This document shows, piece by piece, positions 22,445 through 33,713 of a DNA stretch of 64,000 nt (the stretch's first letter is position 1; each line of letters opens with the position of its first letter). This DNA comes from Alligator mississippiensis (Eukaryota > Chordata > Crocodylia > Alligatoridae). Below the pieces are notes generated by a model, which was given only the letters and a program-made list of their open reading frames with translations, was not told where the DNA came from and did not search any database. Where the stretch lies: NCBI RefSeq assembly GCF_030867095.1, contig NC_081824.1:115948162-116012161 (forward strand), in the 5' to 3' direction. Both the position numbers and the translations under genes were made by a program.

Positions 22445-23764
22445 TTCAGAACAGAAACAGACATTTCTATTCTTACTGCCTTGTCTGTGAGTTTGAAACC
22501 TTTAACAACAGTTTTTAAAATAGTTAAAAACAATCCAAATATAATAGGTATAACAGTGCCCTCCCTCTTCTGTTTTTAATCTGCTTCTCTTGATGGGATA
22601 AGCTACAGGGTTGAATTGGTAAATGGATTATTGCCTCATAAAACAGCACGAGGTTACTATTATCCCTTAATTTTATATCTTTATTAGGGTGTAATGCTGG
22701 CCTTATTTGAATCACTAGGTTCTCTGATGGTCCCGTCCCTTCCTCCCTGCCCCATTCAAATTTATAAAACCAAAACTTTAAAGGATATGGTAGTATTTTA
22801 TAGCGAACATTATAATGTTGTGTAAATAATAACATCTTTGCATTTACTTCCTATACATGGTTTTAATGTTGCTCAAAGTATAATACCATTTGGGCTAATA
22901 ATGCTTTGGATTATTAGGATATTTACAAAAATATTAAGCCAGCAATTACTTAACAATTCCTTGTTTTGATGACAGATCAGTTGAATTTTTCAGTAACAAA
23001 GATGAACAACACAGTTCTTCTTACACTAACATTTACACAAAATGAGAGCTGTTCTGACTGCTGATTCAACAAAGTAAGTTTTGAAATTGGTTAGTCAGTC
23101 ATATTTAGACTAATCCAACTTATACAAGTGACATCTCTAATTACGCATTCCTGTGGTTATGTTTCACTTGTGAATCATTCAATAAAGACTGATTAGCTAA
23201 CCAAGTTCTTTCCTCAGTACATGGAGTTGGCACACATTTATTTATTTGCCAGTGGTACCAATGTGAATAGAATTCAATTGTCTGTATGTATATGTACACA
23301 TACAGGTTCTGGGTGAAAACCTGGCCCCTCTTAAGTCAACAGCAAAACTCCCTTTGGACTGAAATAGGGTCAGGATTTCTTCTTGTATGTTTAAATTATT
23401 TCAAATATCAATAAACTGCTGTTGCTTGTAAGAAAAGGTGTGACAGATATCTCTATTGGCTTCAGTGGCCTTTGCGTCTGACCAGTAATAAATAGAGACA
23501 TGAAAATTGAACCACAGGTTCAATGATTTTATAATTATAGTGGATTGAGTGTCATTCCTAACGTGGTGATTTAACCATTTTACATAGAAGGAATGCAGCA
23601 AATGATTTTCCAAATTGCAGTAGTTTTTGAACATAGAATTTTCTGAGAATTTTCAAGTTTCAAAGTAAAAAAAATGAATTAAATATGTGCCCTTTAAATT
23701 AATACTGTGTGTCATACCATTTTTTTACCTTAAATGATCATTATGATGCAGACACTTAAGAACA

Positions 23765-24030
23765 CTGTAGTATCAGAGGGATGAGAAGGACTTCATTTAG
23801 TCCAGCTCCCTGCATAGTTTCAGTATTTTACATCCCCCAAACCTTCCCAGATAGATGTCTATCCAACTTCTTCTTGAAAAAATATCCAGCCAAGGAGATT
23901 CCATAACTTTCCTTAAGCTGGAATGTTGCGTGTAGACTACATATGGAAACTTCTTAAGATTCATAGCCATTTTCATGACTAAAACTTTCTTTATCAAGAA
24001 GGGGCTGGTAATGATTGCTCTAGAGCAGGG
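23765..24030 (-). mobile_element. diverged CR1-family LINE 3' fragment
   Basis: Read on the + strand, the order AGGACTTCATTTAGTCCAGC, TCTATCCAACTTCTTCTTGA, GGAGATTCCATAACTTTCC and TAAGCTGGAATGTTG parallels the antisense CR1 3' end at 56.88-57.1 kb (AAGATCGTCGAGTCCAGC, TTTGCTCTTGAAGGTGTT, CCACCTCCGGTGGCAGGC and CTGTTCCAGACC). It covers the last part of the RT reading frame and the 3' UTR and is far more diverged than the 57 kb copy. No tail or target duplication seen. Confidence 0.65.
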
Positions 24031-24160
24031 AATTCTGCGTAGAACAGCCATTGTTCAAAACTGCTGCCATTTCTTTTATTCTCAGTAGAACTGTGGTCCG
24101 AAGTTGCTAACAGATAGTTGGCTGTTTAGAAAAGGCTTTCAATTTCGTATTGATCTCAGT

Positions 24161-25144
24161 GGCTAGGGACAGATATTCAGCCTGAGCCTGAATTGATTCA
24201 ATCTTTGCAGGTTAGTCTAACCTGGCTAGGTTAAATTACTTTGTAACTGCACAGATAGATCTGCAGTCACATGCCTCCAATGGCTCAGGCTAGAAGCTGG
24301 CAGGCACTAGAGTAGTCCTCCCTTCCCTTGCACAGTACTGAGCTGGCAGGGGGCAGGCATGGCTAGGCCCTGGCAGGATGCTCTGATTAGTCCAGCAGGG
24401 AACTGATAACAATGTTTATCATCCCCGAACTCAGTGTTTATCAACCCATTAAGAAAACAACACAGGGACATTACCAGCTATCTGTTGATTCTACCTGTTG
24501 ATTCAGCACAGACTGTAGCCAGCATATGGTCTGCTAGCTACTACACAGATACCTGTTGGCAAGGCAGAGGGGAGGGGGGAATTCTAGCAGGGAGTGGTGA
24601 AGGGGTGGGGGAAAGCAAACAGCTCTTCTTAAACAGCTTTTCCAAGGAAAGACATTAAGCTACCTGTTGATTAGCTACAAAAAGCCTGTCTGGCTTGGTC
24701 ATCTCCCACAGCACAGACTGTAGCCAGCATGTGGTCTGCTAGCTAATGCTGAGGTGTCTGTATAAGGCAGAGGGAAGGGGGAATAATCTCCTTAGCAGGG
24801 AGAAGCCAGGCAGATGCTACTGTGCCTGCAAGTCTCTGCTGAGCTGCAGCCAGGAAGCAAAGGGGAGGAGCCAGCCCCACTGTGGAACAGAAAGCCCTGC
24901 CTACCCCAGAGAACATGCCGGGATGCTGGGGGTGACTGATTTAGCAAAGGGTCTGGGACAGACATTGCATAAACCAGTTTGAGCCAAATCAGTTAAGTCT
25001 GATACTACATTCAATCAAGTTTCTCTCAAACTAGTTTCAGCCATTCTCAAACTGGTTTATGTGCACTGAACATCTATTTTGTTACAGGTTTAAACCAGTT
25101 TCTGATCACTTAAACTGGATTATGTGTAATGTCTGTCCCTAGCC
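24161..25144 (-). mobile_element. F1 TIR DNA element, copy C (full length)
   Basis: Both termini are present: GGCTAGGGACAGATATTCAG at the left and AATGTCTGTCCCTAGCC at the right. The order of motifs is the reverse of copies A, B and D. At about 984 bp this is the longest and most complete copy. Its middle holds a direct duplication: the stretch with ACAGACTGTAGCCAGCATAT-GGTCTGCTAGCTA (about 24468-24620) recurs at about 24658-24800. No open frame for a transposase exists, so it depends on another element for movement. Confidence 0.85.
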
Positions 25145-26482
25145 AATAGCTCCACTCTCACTGGGAGCAATTTTAGACTACTAAGACGACCTTTTTCAAA
25201 ATGGACTGTGATTGTACTGACATAAATTCTTTTAAAATCATTGGGAGAGGGCAACTAGTTTGAAGGACAGCAATTGTTAGTGAGTCTCTCCGAAGAAGAG
25301 TACAGTGTATCAGCCTCATCTGACAGATAAGTTTTCATTTAATGGACTTTCAATTGTGCCAGATGTACAAAACAGGAAGAGAGAAGGCAAAAAAACCTGT
25401 TGTGTATCCATATGCAAAGCAAAATATAAGAGGTGGGACGAGCGAGGGACAGTATGTGTGCATGTGTTAGGATCATAAAAGAAAATGTGTAGGGAGAGGT
25501 GATTTGAGAAATATAGAGGTGCAAGAGGCAGGTAGACTTTGTGGGGAGTGTGAAGAAGGAAATGTAGGGAGGCACTCAGGGGAGTGTGGATGCTAATAGA
25601 GGGGCAAGGTTCTTTGGGTAGATGTGAGGGAGCAGCTGAATACCTAGCTACTTTTCAGTATTTTTGTGAATGCAAAAGGCCAATTGGCCAGCTAAGCTAC
25701 ATTTACAGGTTGGAGCTGTTTTGCTTTTGTTTATTTTTCAATTATGGACATTTTGATTACAAGAGGCAAAGAGCTGAGTTACATATGCTACTTATTTCCC
25801 TAACCTGTTTCGATTCCTTTTCATCTTAACGCTAGTGTGAGTTTCCTGGGTTTATAATGTATTACAGGGATATTCAATAATATAGGGATAATTGCAATAT
25901 TTCTGCAATGTACTTTACCCTAAATTATGGATATCTACTATTACCCTTATTTCTGGATTAATGAATTAACTTTTACCTGGGAATATACTAGTAATATGGT
26001 CATGGCTTCATAGTTAAGGTTGCAGTAATGGTTATAACACTAATCTCTTCGATCACAGAATATGCATGATTATGTTTACATCATCTGCTGAGGGTTACTC
26101 ATCCCACTGGAGAAAGTATACAGACAGTAGGTAATTAGGGTAATGCCTATCGTTTAGCACATTGTAGGAGCTGCCTGTTTTAAATTGCTTTCTGCATTTT
26201 GTTTAATCCTAAAGGAATTTCATGGACCTCAGAGAGAGGACTTCATGCTGATAATTACATAATAACCTTTTTCTGCCAGATGCTTACTGGCTAAGAGGTT
26301 ATCATTAAATGTGTATTAAGTGTTTTTGTTCTGTGCTTGATAACTATCTAATGTTTTCTCCCAAGGGTTATCTTTTCCTCTCTACTTTAACAGTTTTGTG
26401 TATTAAGCATTTTTAGCTTTTCTGTTGTTTTTTTCATAATTGTTTTTTTTTTCCAGGCAGAGGTTGAAGAATTATTACCTAT
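25145..26482. other. non-coding stretch
   Basis: AT-rich DNA with a short dispersed-repeat match at 25604-25628 (GGCAAGGTTCTTTGGGTAGA). The frames at 25339-25575 (minus) and 25584-25829 (plus) are short, lack domains and are probably chance. Confidence 0.4.
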
Positions 26483-26790
26483 GAGCACTTTTACACATGA
26501 TCTGGGATGGGGATGGGGGCCCTCTAATTAGAATGGCTCTGAGAGTTGCTCTAATTAAAGTGCTTCAGCATCTTGTGTATCAGTGTCTCTGCACTTCAGA
26601 ATGGCAACAGGGACACTGAACTAAAGCTCATTTGATGAGCTTTAGTTAAAGTGCCCCTGCCACCATTTTGAAACAAGGGGATGCTGATACATGAGACATG
26701 GAGGCTATCTGGAGTGTGATAATTACCATGCTCTGACATGCTGTAATTACAGCACATTGGAGCAGCCTCCATACTCATGTTCAAGTACCC
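26483..26790. mobile_element. F3 palindromic DNA element, copy b
   Basis: The ends GAGCACTTTTACACATGA and TCATGTTCAAGTACCC are imperfect inverted repeats. As in copy a, a long hairpin dominates: the left arm runs from about 26569 (CATCTTGTGTATCAGTGTCT ... GAACTAAAGCTCAT) and the right arm to about 26699 (GATGAGCTTTAGTTAAAGTG ... ATGCTGATACATGAGAC), with its centre near 26637. The CTCTAATTAGAATGGCTCTG palindrome of copy a is also present, here before the hairpin rather than after it, so the two copies are in opposite orientation. Confidence 0.8.
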
Positions 26791-28066
26791 TAAATGTCTG
26801 TTCATATGTTTTAAATAGTTGTATTTTCAGAAAAGCCATGTTGAAACATGGAGTATGGAAGTCTGGCTCTACTCAAGTCAGTGGGAGCTTTGCCATTGGG
26901 TTCAATGGAAACAGAATTTCATCTAGAAGGTCTGTTTGCTATAGATATGCTTTAAGAGTATGAACCAAGGAATAACACATTTTCATTTCCCTTTCTTCCT
27001 CTCTTTTTAAATTTAGAACATCCAGTTGTAATTTAAAAGGAAGATATTTCTGTTTGAGGAGGAAAGTAAGAGTGAGTAACCTCCATGGAAGACTCTCAAG
27101 ATTTAAATGAGCAGTCAGTAAGTACAAATTCAGTTAAGTGTTATGAAAGAAGTTGTCCAATAGTGTTCTTTGTACTATGCTCAAAATGAAGATTGCTGAA
27201 ATTTCTCTTTAAGAATGGGCTTGAGAATTCTGTGGGGACTAATTTCTTTGAACATTAAGGTTTTGGGGAAGCTTCTGAGGTTTCAGGCCCAAATCTTTTC
27301 TTGGGTCAGAGGTGAAGTGTGCTTTCTGGTCGCATCTTTGTTTATTCTTGTACACAACAAAAGCACATAGTCAGGCAGGGTTTGGTAGGACATCACTAGT
27401 AAGAGTGTTGATGGATTTAATGGAGTTACATGCGAAGCACAAGATGTTGAAATTGTACCTGCATTATGTCTGGCTCAAATCATTCTATCAAAATATACTT
27501 TTATAAAGGCAATACAGTTTATTCAGACAACTGACAGTGCTTTTGAGATCTAACAAATGTTAATGTTTATAGGGAATTAAGAGTACTTCTCCTTGTCTTG
27601 TTAGTTATGACAGAAGAAGATCTTAAACACAGGCCATGACTATATGAGATGCTGACTGTGCAGCAGCCCCAGACTGTGTATACCACTGCGTGGCAGCAGG
27701 TACTAAATGACTGCATAGTAATGATTGCACAGTCAGCATCTTGTATGGAAATGGACACAGCGGACCAAATTCTCTGGCATTAAATTGGCAAACTTCTTTT
27801 AGACTAGTGCAATACAATGATCTAAAGTGAGAGCAGAATAGGTTCTATTATAATTAGGCAAGCATGCATTTATGATGAAATGGCAGTTTGGATTATACAT
27901 TTCTGTGCTTCTATCCTAAGTTACATACTTTATCACCAACATAACAGAATTGTGATGGGGAATGTTTGGGTTTTGGTGGTAGTGGTGTTGTTTTTGTTGT
28001 TTAAAACTGCAACACATTGACTTTAATGGTAAGGCCAAGGTTTCCAGCCATAAAGATGAAAACATT
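26791..28066. other. non-coding stretch with short ancient repeat
   Basis: At 26875-26912 the sequence AGTCAGTGGGAGCTTTGCCA followed by TTGGGTTCAATGG resembles a small ancient repeat seen also near 6.47 and 53.7 kb. An inverted pair GATGCTGACTGTGCAGCAG and GATTGCACAGTCAGCATC lies at about 27650-27741. No gene recognised. Confidence 0.45.
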
Positions 28067-28296
28067 GAACATCTATACATGTGCCAGCATGCTCAGTGAC
28101 CAGCCACTGGTGGACCCTCCCCCTCCTACCCCCGGCTGGTGCCCCCCCCAGACTCAGGAGGCACCAGGCACATGGAGGCTGCTACAGCACATTAATTAGC
28201 ATGCTCCAGCAGACTTGATTAATCTGATTAGTCTGCTCTGATGCATACTAATCAGCATACATTGGAGCCAGCATCTGGCACATGTAAAGGTGCCCA
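28067..28296. mobile_element. F3-like short TIR DNA element, copy c
   Basis: The right end CTGGCACATGTAAAGGTGCCCA is mirrored, with decay, by ATCTATACATGTGCCAGCAT at the left. The interior contains CACATTAATTAGCATGCTCC and TAATCTGATTAGTCTGCTCT, the same kind of AT-core palindromes found in copies a and b. It is about 230 bp and non-coding. Confidence 0.65.
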
Positions 28297-28299
28297 TTT

Positions 28300-29670
28300 A
28301 GTCTGAATACTACTTCCTCCTACCTACTAAAGTATAATTTGTTAGTAATGACCATGCATCTGTCATAACATTTTTAAGTGAAATAATCTGAGGCTACCTC
28401 TGGGGACCCATTTAGATGATAAGGTGACTGTTGGTCAGGCTGGTGTTGTGTGAGAGGTCAAGAGGTAAGAAGGCCATAGGCATGGTAAATGCCTCATTCT
28501 TCATAGAGTGTAGAAAGATCAGCCCAGAAAGACAGGCTAGTGGATGTGTTCATAGGTGTGGGGAGATCTGTAGCCAAATGTAGTCCATGGTTTGGCTCTA
28601 CTGGAACAATTTTACAAAGAGCCAGGAGAAACAATTCCAAAGAAGCCAGGCTGCCAGGCATGAGAGAGTTTTTTGCCTCACAGTGATCCAGTTACGACTT
28701 GCACAAGGGCTGGCAAGGATCTTAGGGGTTCTGCAAGGGTTGGTACCTAGCCACATATCCAGATTCTTTGGGGTGCAGGGAGTACCTCTGCCCTAATATG
28801 CCTTTGGGGAAAATGATTGTGGAGAACCTTGTGGAGATTTTTTTTCCTTTTCTCTCAAACAAATGATTATATAGCTTACTATATGATTCCCAATATATTG
28901 AGAAAAATTCTCTATATTAAACTATTTGTAACACTTCATTGTAAGAAAGGCTTTTGTAAATAATGTAAGTACAAGGAAGAGTTTGAAAACAGGGACTTTG
29001 GTTTGTTTTTATTCTTGAAACTTCATTTAGAGCACAAGAGGTTTTTTATTTATACAAGGTAAGAGAATAATTCACTCCTAAACTGACTATGATATCTTAT
29101 TTTCATTGTGAGTTTTATGGATGATTTAAATGTCTCTTTAAATGGGATGGAATTGAAAACTCTTAACAGAGTCTTGAATCATCAGGGGGACACTATATGG
29201 TACAACTTAATTTATTTATTTAAAATGTTCTCAACCAAACTCTGTAAGAGTATTTAAGAGTTATGTGGCATCATAATTTAATAAAGTTTTATAAAGGTTC
29301 TAAAATATTAAGTAAGGGTCTTGTCTCTTCATATATGAAATAATTACTTTAGGTGGTATGCAAACAAGATCAGTCAACTTGGTATGGTACAGAATATTTA
29401 TATTTCATAGTGGTTAAACTGTGCCTGCAATATTGGAGGTCTGATAAGTGCGTATTTTAAAAGCCATTTACACTACAGTATGGTAGTTTCATTTCTGTAT
29501 ATATTGTTCATATATATCTTTCAGCTAATATATGAAAATAATTCCACAGATCACAAAACAAATTGAAAATTGTGCTGATAGTCACTATATAGCAAAGTTA
29601 CTGATGGCTGATAGTTACTATACACTTCTTTTGCTGCTGTTACTGTAACAGAAAGTTATAAATTTAAGCC
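28300..29670. other. non-coding stretch
   Basis: AT-rich sequence with no recognised exon, RNA gene or repeat. The 69-codon frame at 28587-28796 shows no family resemblance. Confidence 0.4.
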
Positions 29671-29700
29671 AAATTGCATAGTCTTACTCAATGCAGGCAG
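29671..29700. repeat. left target-site duplication of LINE insertion
   Basis: The 30 bases here match 30634-30663 at 27 positions. They directly flank the inserted retrotransposon fragment, which is the signature of target-primed insertion. Confidence 0.85.
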
Positions 29701-30633
29701 CCATCCATCCATCCACCAGCAGTCCCTCAGAGTTGAGGATGATGTCCATCAGGCTTGATGGGTCCTCAGGTGACCGAGGAGCCTGATTCTGGATACACAC
29801 ATTCTTTGGCAGTTGGGGCATGTTGCATGGGGGAGTGGGATTCGCAGCCCTGGGTTGGTCTCCTTCTTCTTCCTCCACTGCCACCGTTCCACCTCAGTAT
29901 CGAGTTGTTGGGCCTTGTAGTGGTGCGCTCCTTGGTGGACCAGGTGGTGCCACACCAAACAGTCAGCAGCTTGCTCCTCCCAGCCATTCATATTGATGCC
30001 TCTGTGCTTGAGAATGACCTTGAGTATATCTTTGTACCGTTTCCTTTGGCCACCCTTTGAGCATTGGCCAACAGAGAGCTGGGAGAAAAGAATCTGGCGA
30101 GGGTGGTGGTTCTCAGAAATCTAGATGCAGTGGCTTGTCCATGAGAGTCTATTTCTCAAGAGCAAGGCTTCAATGCTGGTGGACGCAGCTTCATGGGGGA
30201 CACTTGCACTGGTCCGGCGGTCCTTCCATTTGATCCCCAGGATTTGACGCAAGCACCATTGGTGAAAGCTCTCGAGGGTCTTAATGTGGCATCAGTAGAT
30301 GATCCAGATTCCACTGCAGTAGAGGAGGGTGGTCAGCATGACAGCTCTGTAAACCAGGACATTCGTTGACTTCCGAAGGTCTCTATTTTTGAAGACATAT
30401 TGTCACAGCTTGAAGAAGGTGGCATTGGCAGAGTTGACCCAATGCTGGACTTTTTCATCAATGGTAGCCCATTGAGAGAGGTGGCTGCCAAGATACGGAA
30501 AGTGCTCTACATACTCCAGAGCCTCCCCGTTTATGTAGCTAGCACAAGGGATGTTCAGTTGGCCTGGGGAAGGTTGGTGGATAACCTTCATCTTGGTGAT
30601 GTTCAAGGACAGGGCAAGTCTCTTATACGAAGC
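29701..30633 (-). mobile_element. 5'-truncated non-LTR retrotransposon with C2H2 C-terminus
   Basis: Minus-strand translation gives the end of a reverse transcriptase and its C-terminal domain, broken by stops and frameshifts. In order: LALSLNITKMKVIHQPSPG and INGEALEYVEHFPYLGSHLS (30.4-30.63 kb), VYRAVMLTTLLYCSGIWIIY, then CHIKTLESFHQWCLRQILGI and KWKDRRTS (30.2-30.36 kb), GGQRKRYKDILK near 30.04 kb, and a zinc finger CPNCQRMCVSRIRLLGHLRTH (C-x2-C-x12-H-x3-H) near 29.77-29.83 kb. The layout is that of endonuclease-RT LINEs with the YLGS and LLYGSETW motifs; an RTE-related clade is possible but not established. The 3' end, at the left, is a short (GGAT)n tail. The 5' end stops just after the expected YADD position. 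Direct repeats of 30 bp bound the insert. The host position is non-coding. Confidence 0.85.
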
Positions 30634-30663
30634 AAATTGTATACTCTTACTCCATGCAGGCAG
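30634..30663. repeat. right target-site duplication of LINE insertion
   Basis: Second copy of the 30-base direct repeat at 29671-29700, with three substitutions. Confidence 0.85.
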
Positions 30664-30779
30664 CACACACGTGGTAAGAGAAAGCTTCTGAGCTGAAGAG
30701 TTTGGAGTCTAATGGGCAAGAGTCTAAATGGGCAAGCCACACAAAGTGTTGGAGAAAGACAATAGTATATCATCTAGTG

Positions 30780-31052
30780 CAGTGGACCTCAACCTTCTTA
30801 GACTCAAGGCACTCCTTGTTAGACTCAAAAATCTCTTCAGAAAATTCCATTTTATAGTTTGCATGTGTTTTTTGGCTATGGAACAATAATAGAGCCATTC
30901 TTCTATTGAAAAGAACACAGAAAGCCCAAAACAGGTCAAACTATTTTTGATACTATGGATTTCTATGTGAAATTTCCAGGTTTATCTTGTGAATCATGTT
31001 TGCATGCCTAACAGTGCTAACATTGCTTTGGCACCCTGGTTAAGGATCACTG
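30780..31052. mobile_element. short hAT-like DNA element
   Basis: The left end CAGTGGACCTCAACCTTCTT and the right end CACCCTGGTTAAGGATCACTG are inverted repeats of Charlie-type form. The flanks ATCTAGTG (30772-30779) and CCCTGGTG (31053-31060) agree at 5 of 8 positions. The body includes GACTCAAGGCACTCC and has no coding capacity. Confidence 0.65.
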
Positions 31053-31296
31053 CCCTGGTGCTTAACAAAGGGTGACACAATTATTTGCCTTTTCTTGCAA
31101 TGCAGTTTTTCCATGCTGGGTGTTGGTAGCAACGATGACAAATTATCGACCTCCAGAAATTTCCAGAATTGACAAACTGTGTTCAAAGTAAGTGATAAAA
31201 AAGAAAAAAAATCATTTAAAATTACAGAATCACTACCAAAGAATGAAAATATATATACTATTCAACTCTCAACAGTAATTCAAAGTGATACCCCTT

Positions 31297-32127
31297 GGGC
31301 TTATCTACATGTGCGCTTCTACTGAAGACTACACTGATTTGCTCCATAGTAAAGTATGACTGTTGACATGTGTGCTGGAATTATGGTACAGTCGACCAGT
31401 TTTCTCCATTGTAGGATAGTACTGTAGGCGACAAGTACTATCCTACAGCAGAGTAAACATGTGCAGTTAAATGCATGTGTAGACAATGATTGCTGGGTGC
31501 AAATTGTGCACGGTCAGCCCAGTCAGCCCAGCCAGCTGGGAGGAGGAAGCCTGAAGGACAGGAGTCTGACCCTCATGCCCCAGCCAGCCCCTTCACTGAC
31601 CTCTGCTGCCACCTGGAGCCTGGGGCTGCCTCCCATGCTCCCTGCCAGCCCATCACTGCTCTACCCTGGCTCAAACTGCTGCAGTCCTGGGCTGGCAGCA
31701 GGCTTGGGAGGTCATCCCCAGGCTCTGAGTGGCAACAGAGGGCAGCTGACCAGGGCAGGAGAGAGCTAAAGCTGCAAAGCTGTGTGGCGATCTCCTGAAC
31801 CTGCTGCCAGCCTAAGGCTGCAGCGGTTTGAGCTGTGATGCAGCAGCTCTAGGCTGGCAATGGGCTTGGGAGGGATGAGGCAGTCAGCCACATGGCTCTG
31901 TAGTTTCAGCACTCTAATGTCCCAGCCAGCACTTCTGCTACCCTCTGCCACTACCCAGAGCCGGGGGCTGAATCACGAGCCTGCTGCCATCTGGGGCTGC
32001 TGTGCCCTGGCTCTAACTGCTGCGGTCCCAGGTGCATGTGTAAATGCTGCTCCTGGAAATTATTTTCTCCAGCACAAAGTGTGCCAGAGTTTATTGCTTT
32101 GAGCTAATTGCTCTTATAGGAGCACCC
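31297..32127. mobile_element. F2 TIR DNA element, copy b
   Basis: The left end GGGCTTATCTACATGTGC and the decayed right end ATTGCTCTTATAGGAGCACC match the F2 termini. The hairpin GTAGGATAGTACT (31411-31423) / AGTACTATCCTAC (31434-31446) corresponds to the one in copy a. The interior 31490-32060 is GC-rich with recurring CTGGGCTGGCAGCAGGCTTG and CTGCCAGCC units. No coding capacity. Confidence 0.75.
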
Positions 32128-32495
32128 CTTAGTTCTAAGATTTCTAGTACTGTATTTCTGAAGTAGTGGTTGGTGGTTCTGAAGTATTTGTAAATTTAAA
32201 AGAGCAGAGCAAACTAAAAGGGGAAAGATATAGAGCTTTATTTGTGCAATTACAAACTCCTAGTCATTTATTTATTTATTATCTGAAAAGAATGAAAGAA
32301 TAGCTAAAATAATTTCCTTAGCATAAAAAGAATCATTCTAAAAGATAACTGAAAGAGACAAAGCTAAAGTTTCCAGGCCTATCATAAGCATAAGCAGTTT
32401 TGGATAGCAGGGTCCAGGATGTGCTTTTGACTCTTTAGAAAGTACACTAGATTTACTTCTTGATCTCAGAAAGTAGTTCTGGGCAAATGGTCATC

Positions 32496-32526
<31 letters not shown>

Positions 32527-33446
32527 TAGAGATGGGGAATGAGGTCCGCTCTCAAGTTTATGAGGTCACTAAGAGGCATGTGTGTAACTGTCAAAAATGT
32601 GAAAGAAAAGTCAAATAGCATAAAAGGGGGCAGAGATTTACAGTACCTCAGCTGTTCCCCAGTAAATTAATGAGGGATAGACCAACTGCAGGATAGTTTT
32701 CATTTGCTGCAGGATAAGAGTTTGCAAACAATTACTGCAGAGCAGCTGAAGTGTGATAAATCCCTCTTCCTTTTACCTCAGGGTAAGTAGTTTGAGTGGC
32801 CATACCCTAAGAAGATTATGAGGTGTGTTGAGCTAAATTGTCATCAGTCAGCTCATAACACTCATTTTGACTTTTTTTTGCCTCAAGCCCATATTCTACA
32901 GACTCATTAACATCTGACTGTTGATTTGAGAGTGATCTGCTTGTAGTTTCACCCGGATAAAATAGGACACATGCCTGTTGGGGGAAAACAGTAATGGGGA
33001 TGGGTAGGCAATACTTTTTGCTAGGGAAAAGATTTATGGAAGGAAGTGTGTACCACCTGTTAAGAATACCTCCCCAGCTTTCATCCAAAATGATTTGCAG
33101 CTCCTCAGTACCAGTCTATGCATCATGGACTTTAGATTCTCAGAGGAAATCAGTTTCCTGGAGTGTCTTTCTGCATCTATACTTATGGCTAGTCTGGTGT
33201 CAGGCACCCTTTCCTTTAACCACAAAGCTCACCAATGTTATATATATCTTTGTTACTGCCTGGCCTGACTATACAATTTATTTAAGGATCCTAAATACAC
33301 TTAGATTAAACTGTTGTATTGTACCACACACTTGTGCAATAAATTGTGCAAGCCAGCCTGAATTTATGATGTATGTACAGATTTGGCTGACTTTTGGCCT
33401 TGGATGTTCTAAACCTTGGTTTAAAAGGCTGCCTGTCTTAGTAGTT
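32128..33446. other. non-coding stretch with (TG)n
   Basis: AT-rich sequence with a (TG)n microsatellite at 32499-32526. The 255-codon frame beginning at 32994 runs through AT-rich DNA into the hAT-like element that starts at 33447 and shows no domain, so it is treated as chance. Confidence 0.45.
32499..32528. repeat. (TG)n microsatellite
   Basis: About 14 TG units followed by TATA. Confidence 0.95.
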
Positions 33447-33713
33447 AAGGGCTGGCCAACTTGTGGCATGTGTGCTGTAAGTGTCATGGAAAGCCTGGTT
33501 GGGGACTGGCATGCAGAGCAACAGATAAGGAGGGAAGCAGAAAACAGAACAGTAGATCAGGCAGTGAGCAAAAAGCCGGTAAGCAAACTGGGCAGAGAAA
33601 GTCGATTGGATTGGATTGGATTGGATTGGCGTGATACTCAGGGGATGGAGGGGTGGGGGGGAGTGGGGAGTGTGAGAGACATTTGTGTCACACCTGCCAG
33701 GAAGGTTGGCCCT
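33447..33713. mobile_element. short hAT-like DNA element with (GATTG)n
   Basis: The left end AAGGGCTGGCCAACTTGTGG is mirrored by GGAAGGTTGGCCCT at the right. The 8-base flanks TAGTAGTT (33439-33446) and CATTGGTT (33714-33721) agree at 5 positions. A pentanucleotide run of GATTG units lies at 33604-33629. Non-coding. Confidence 0.65.
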
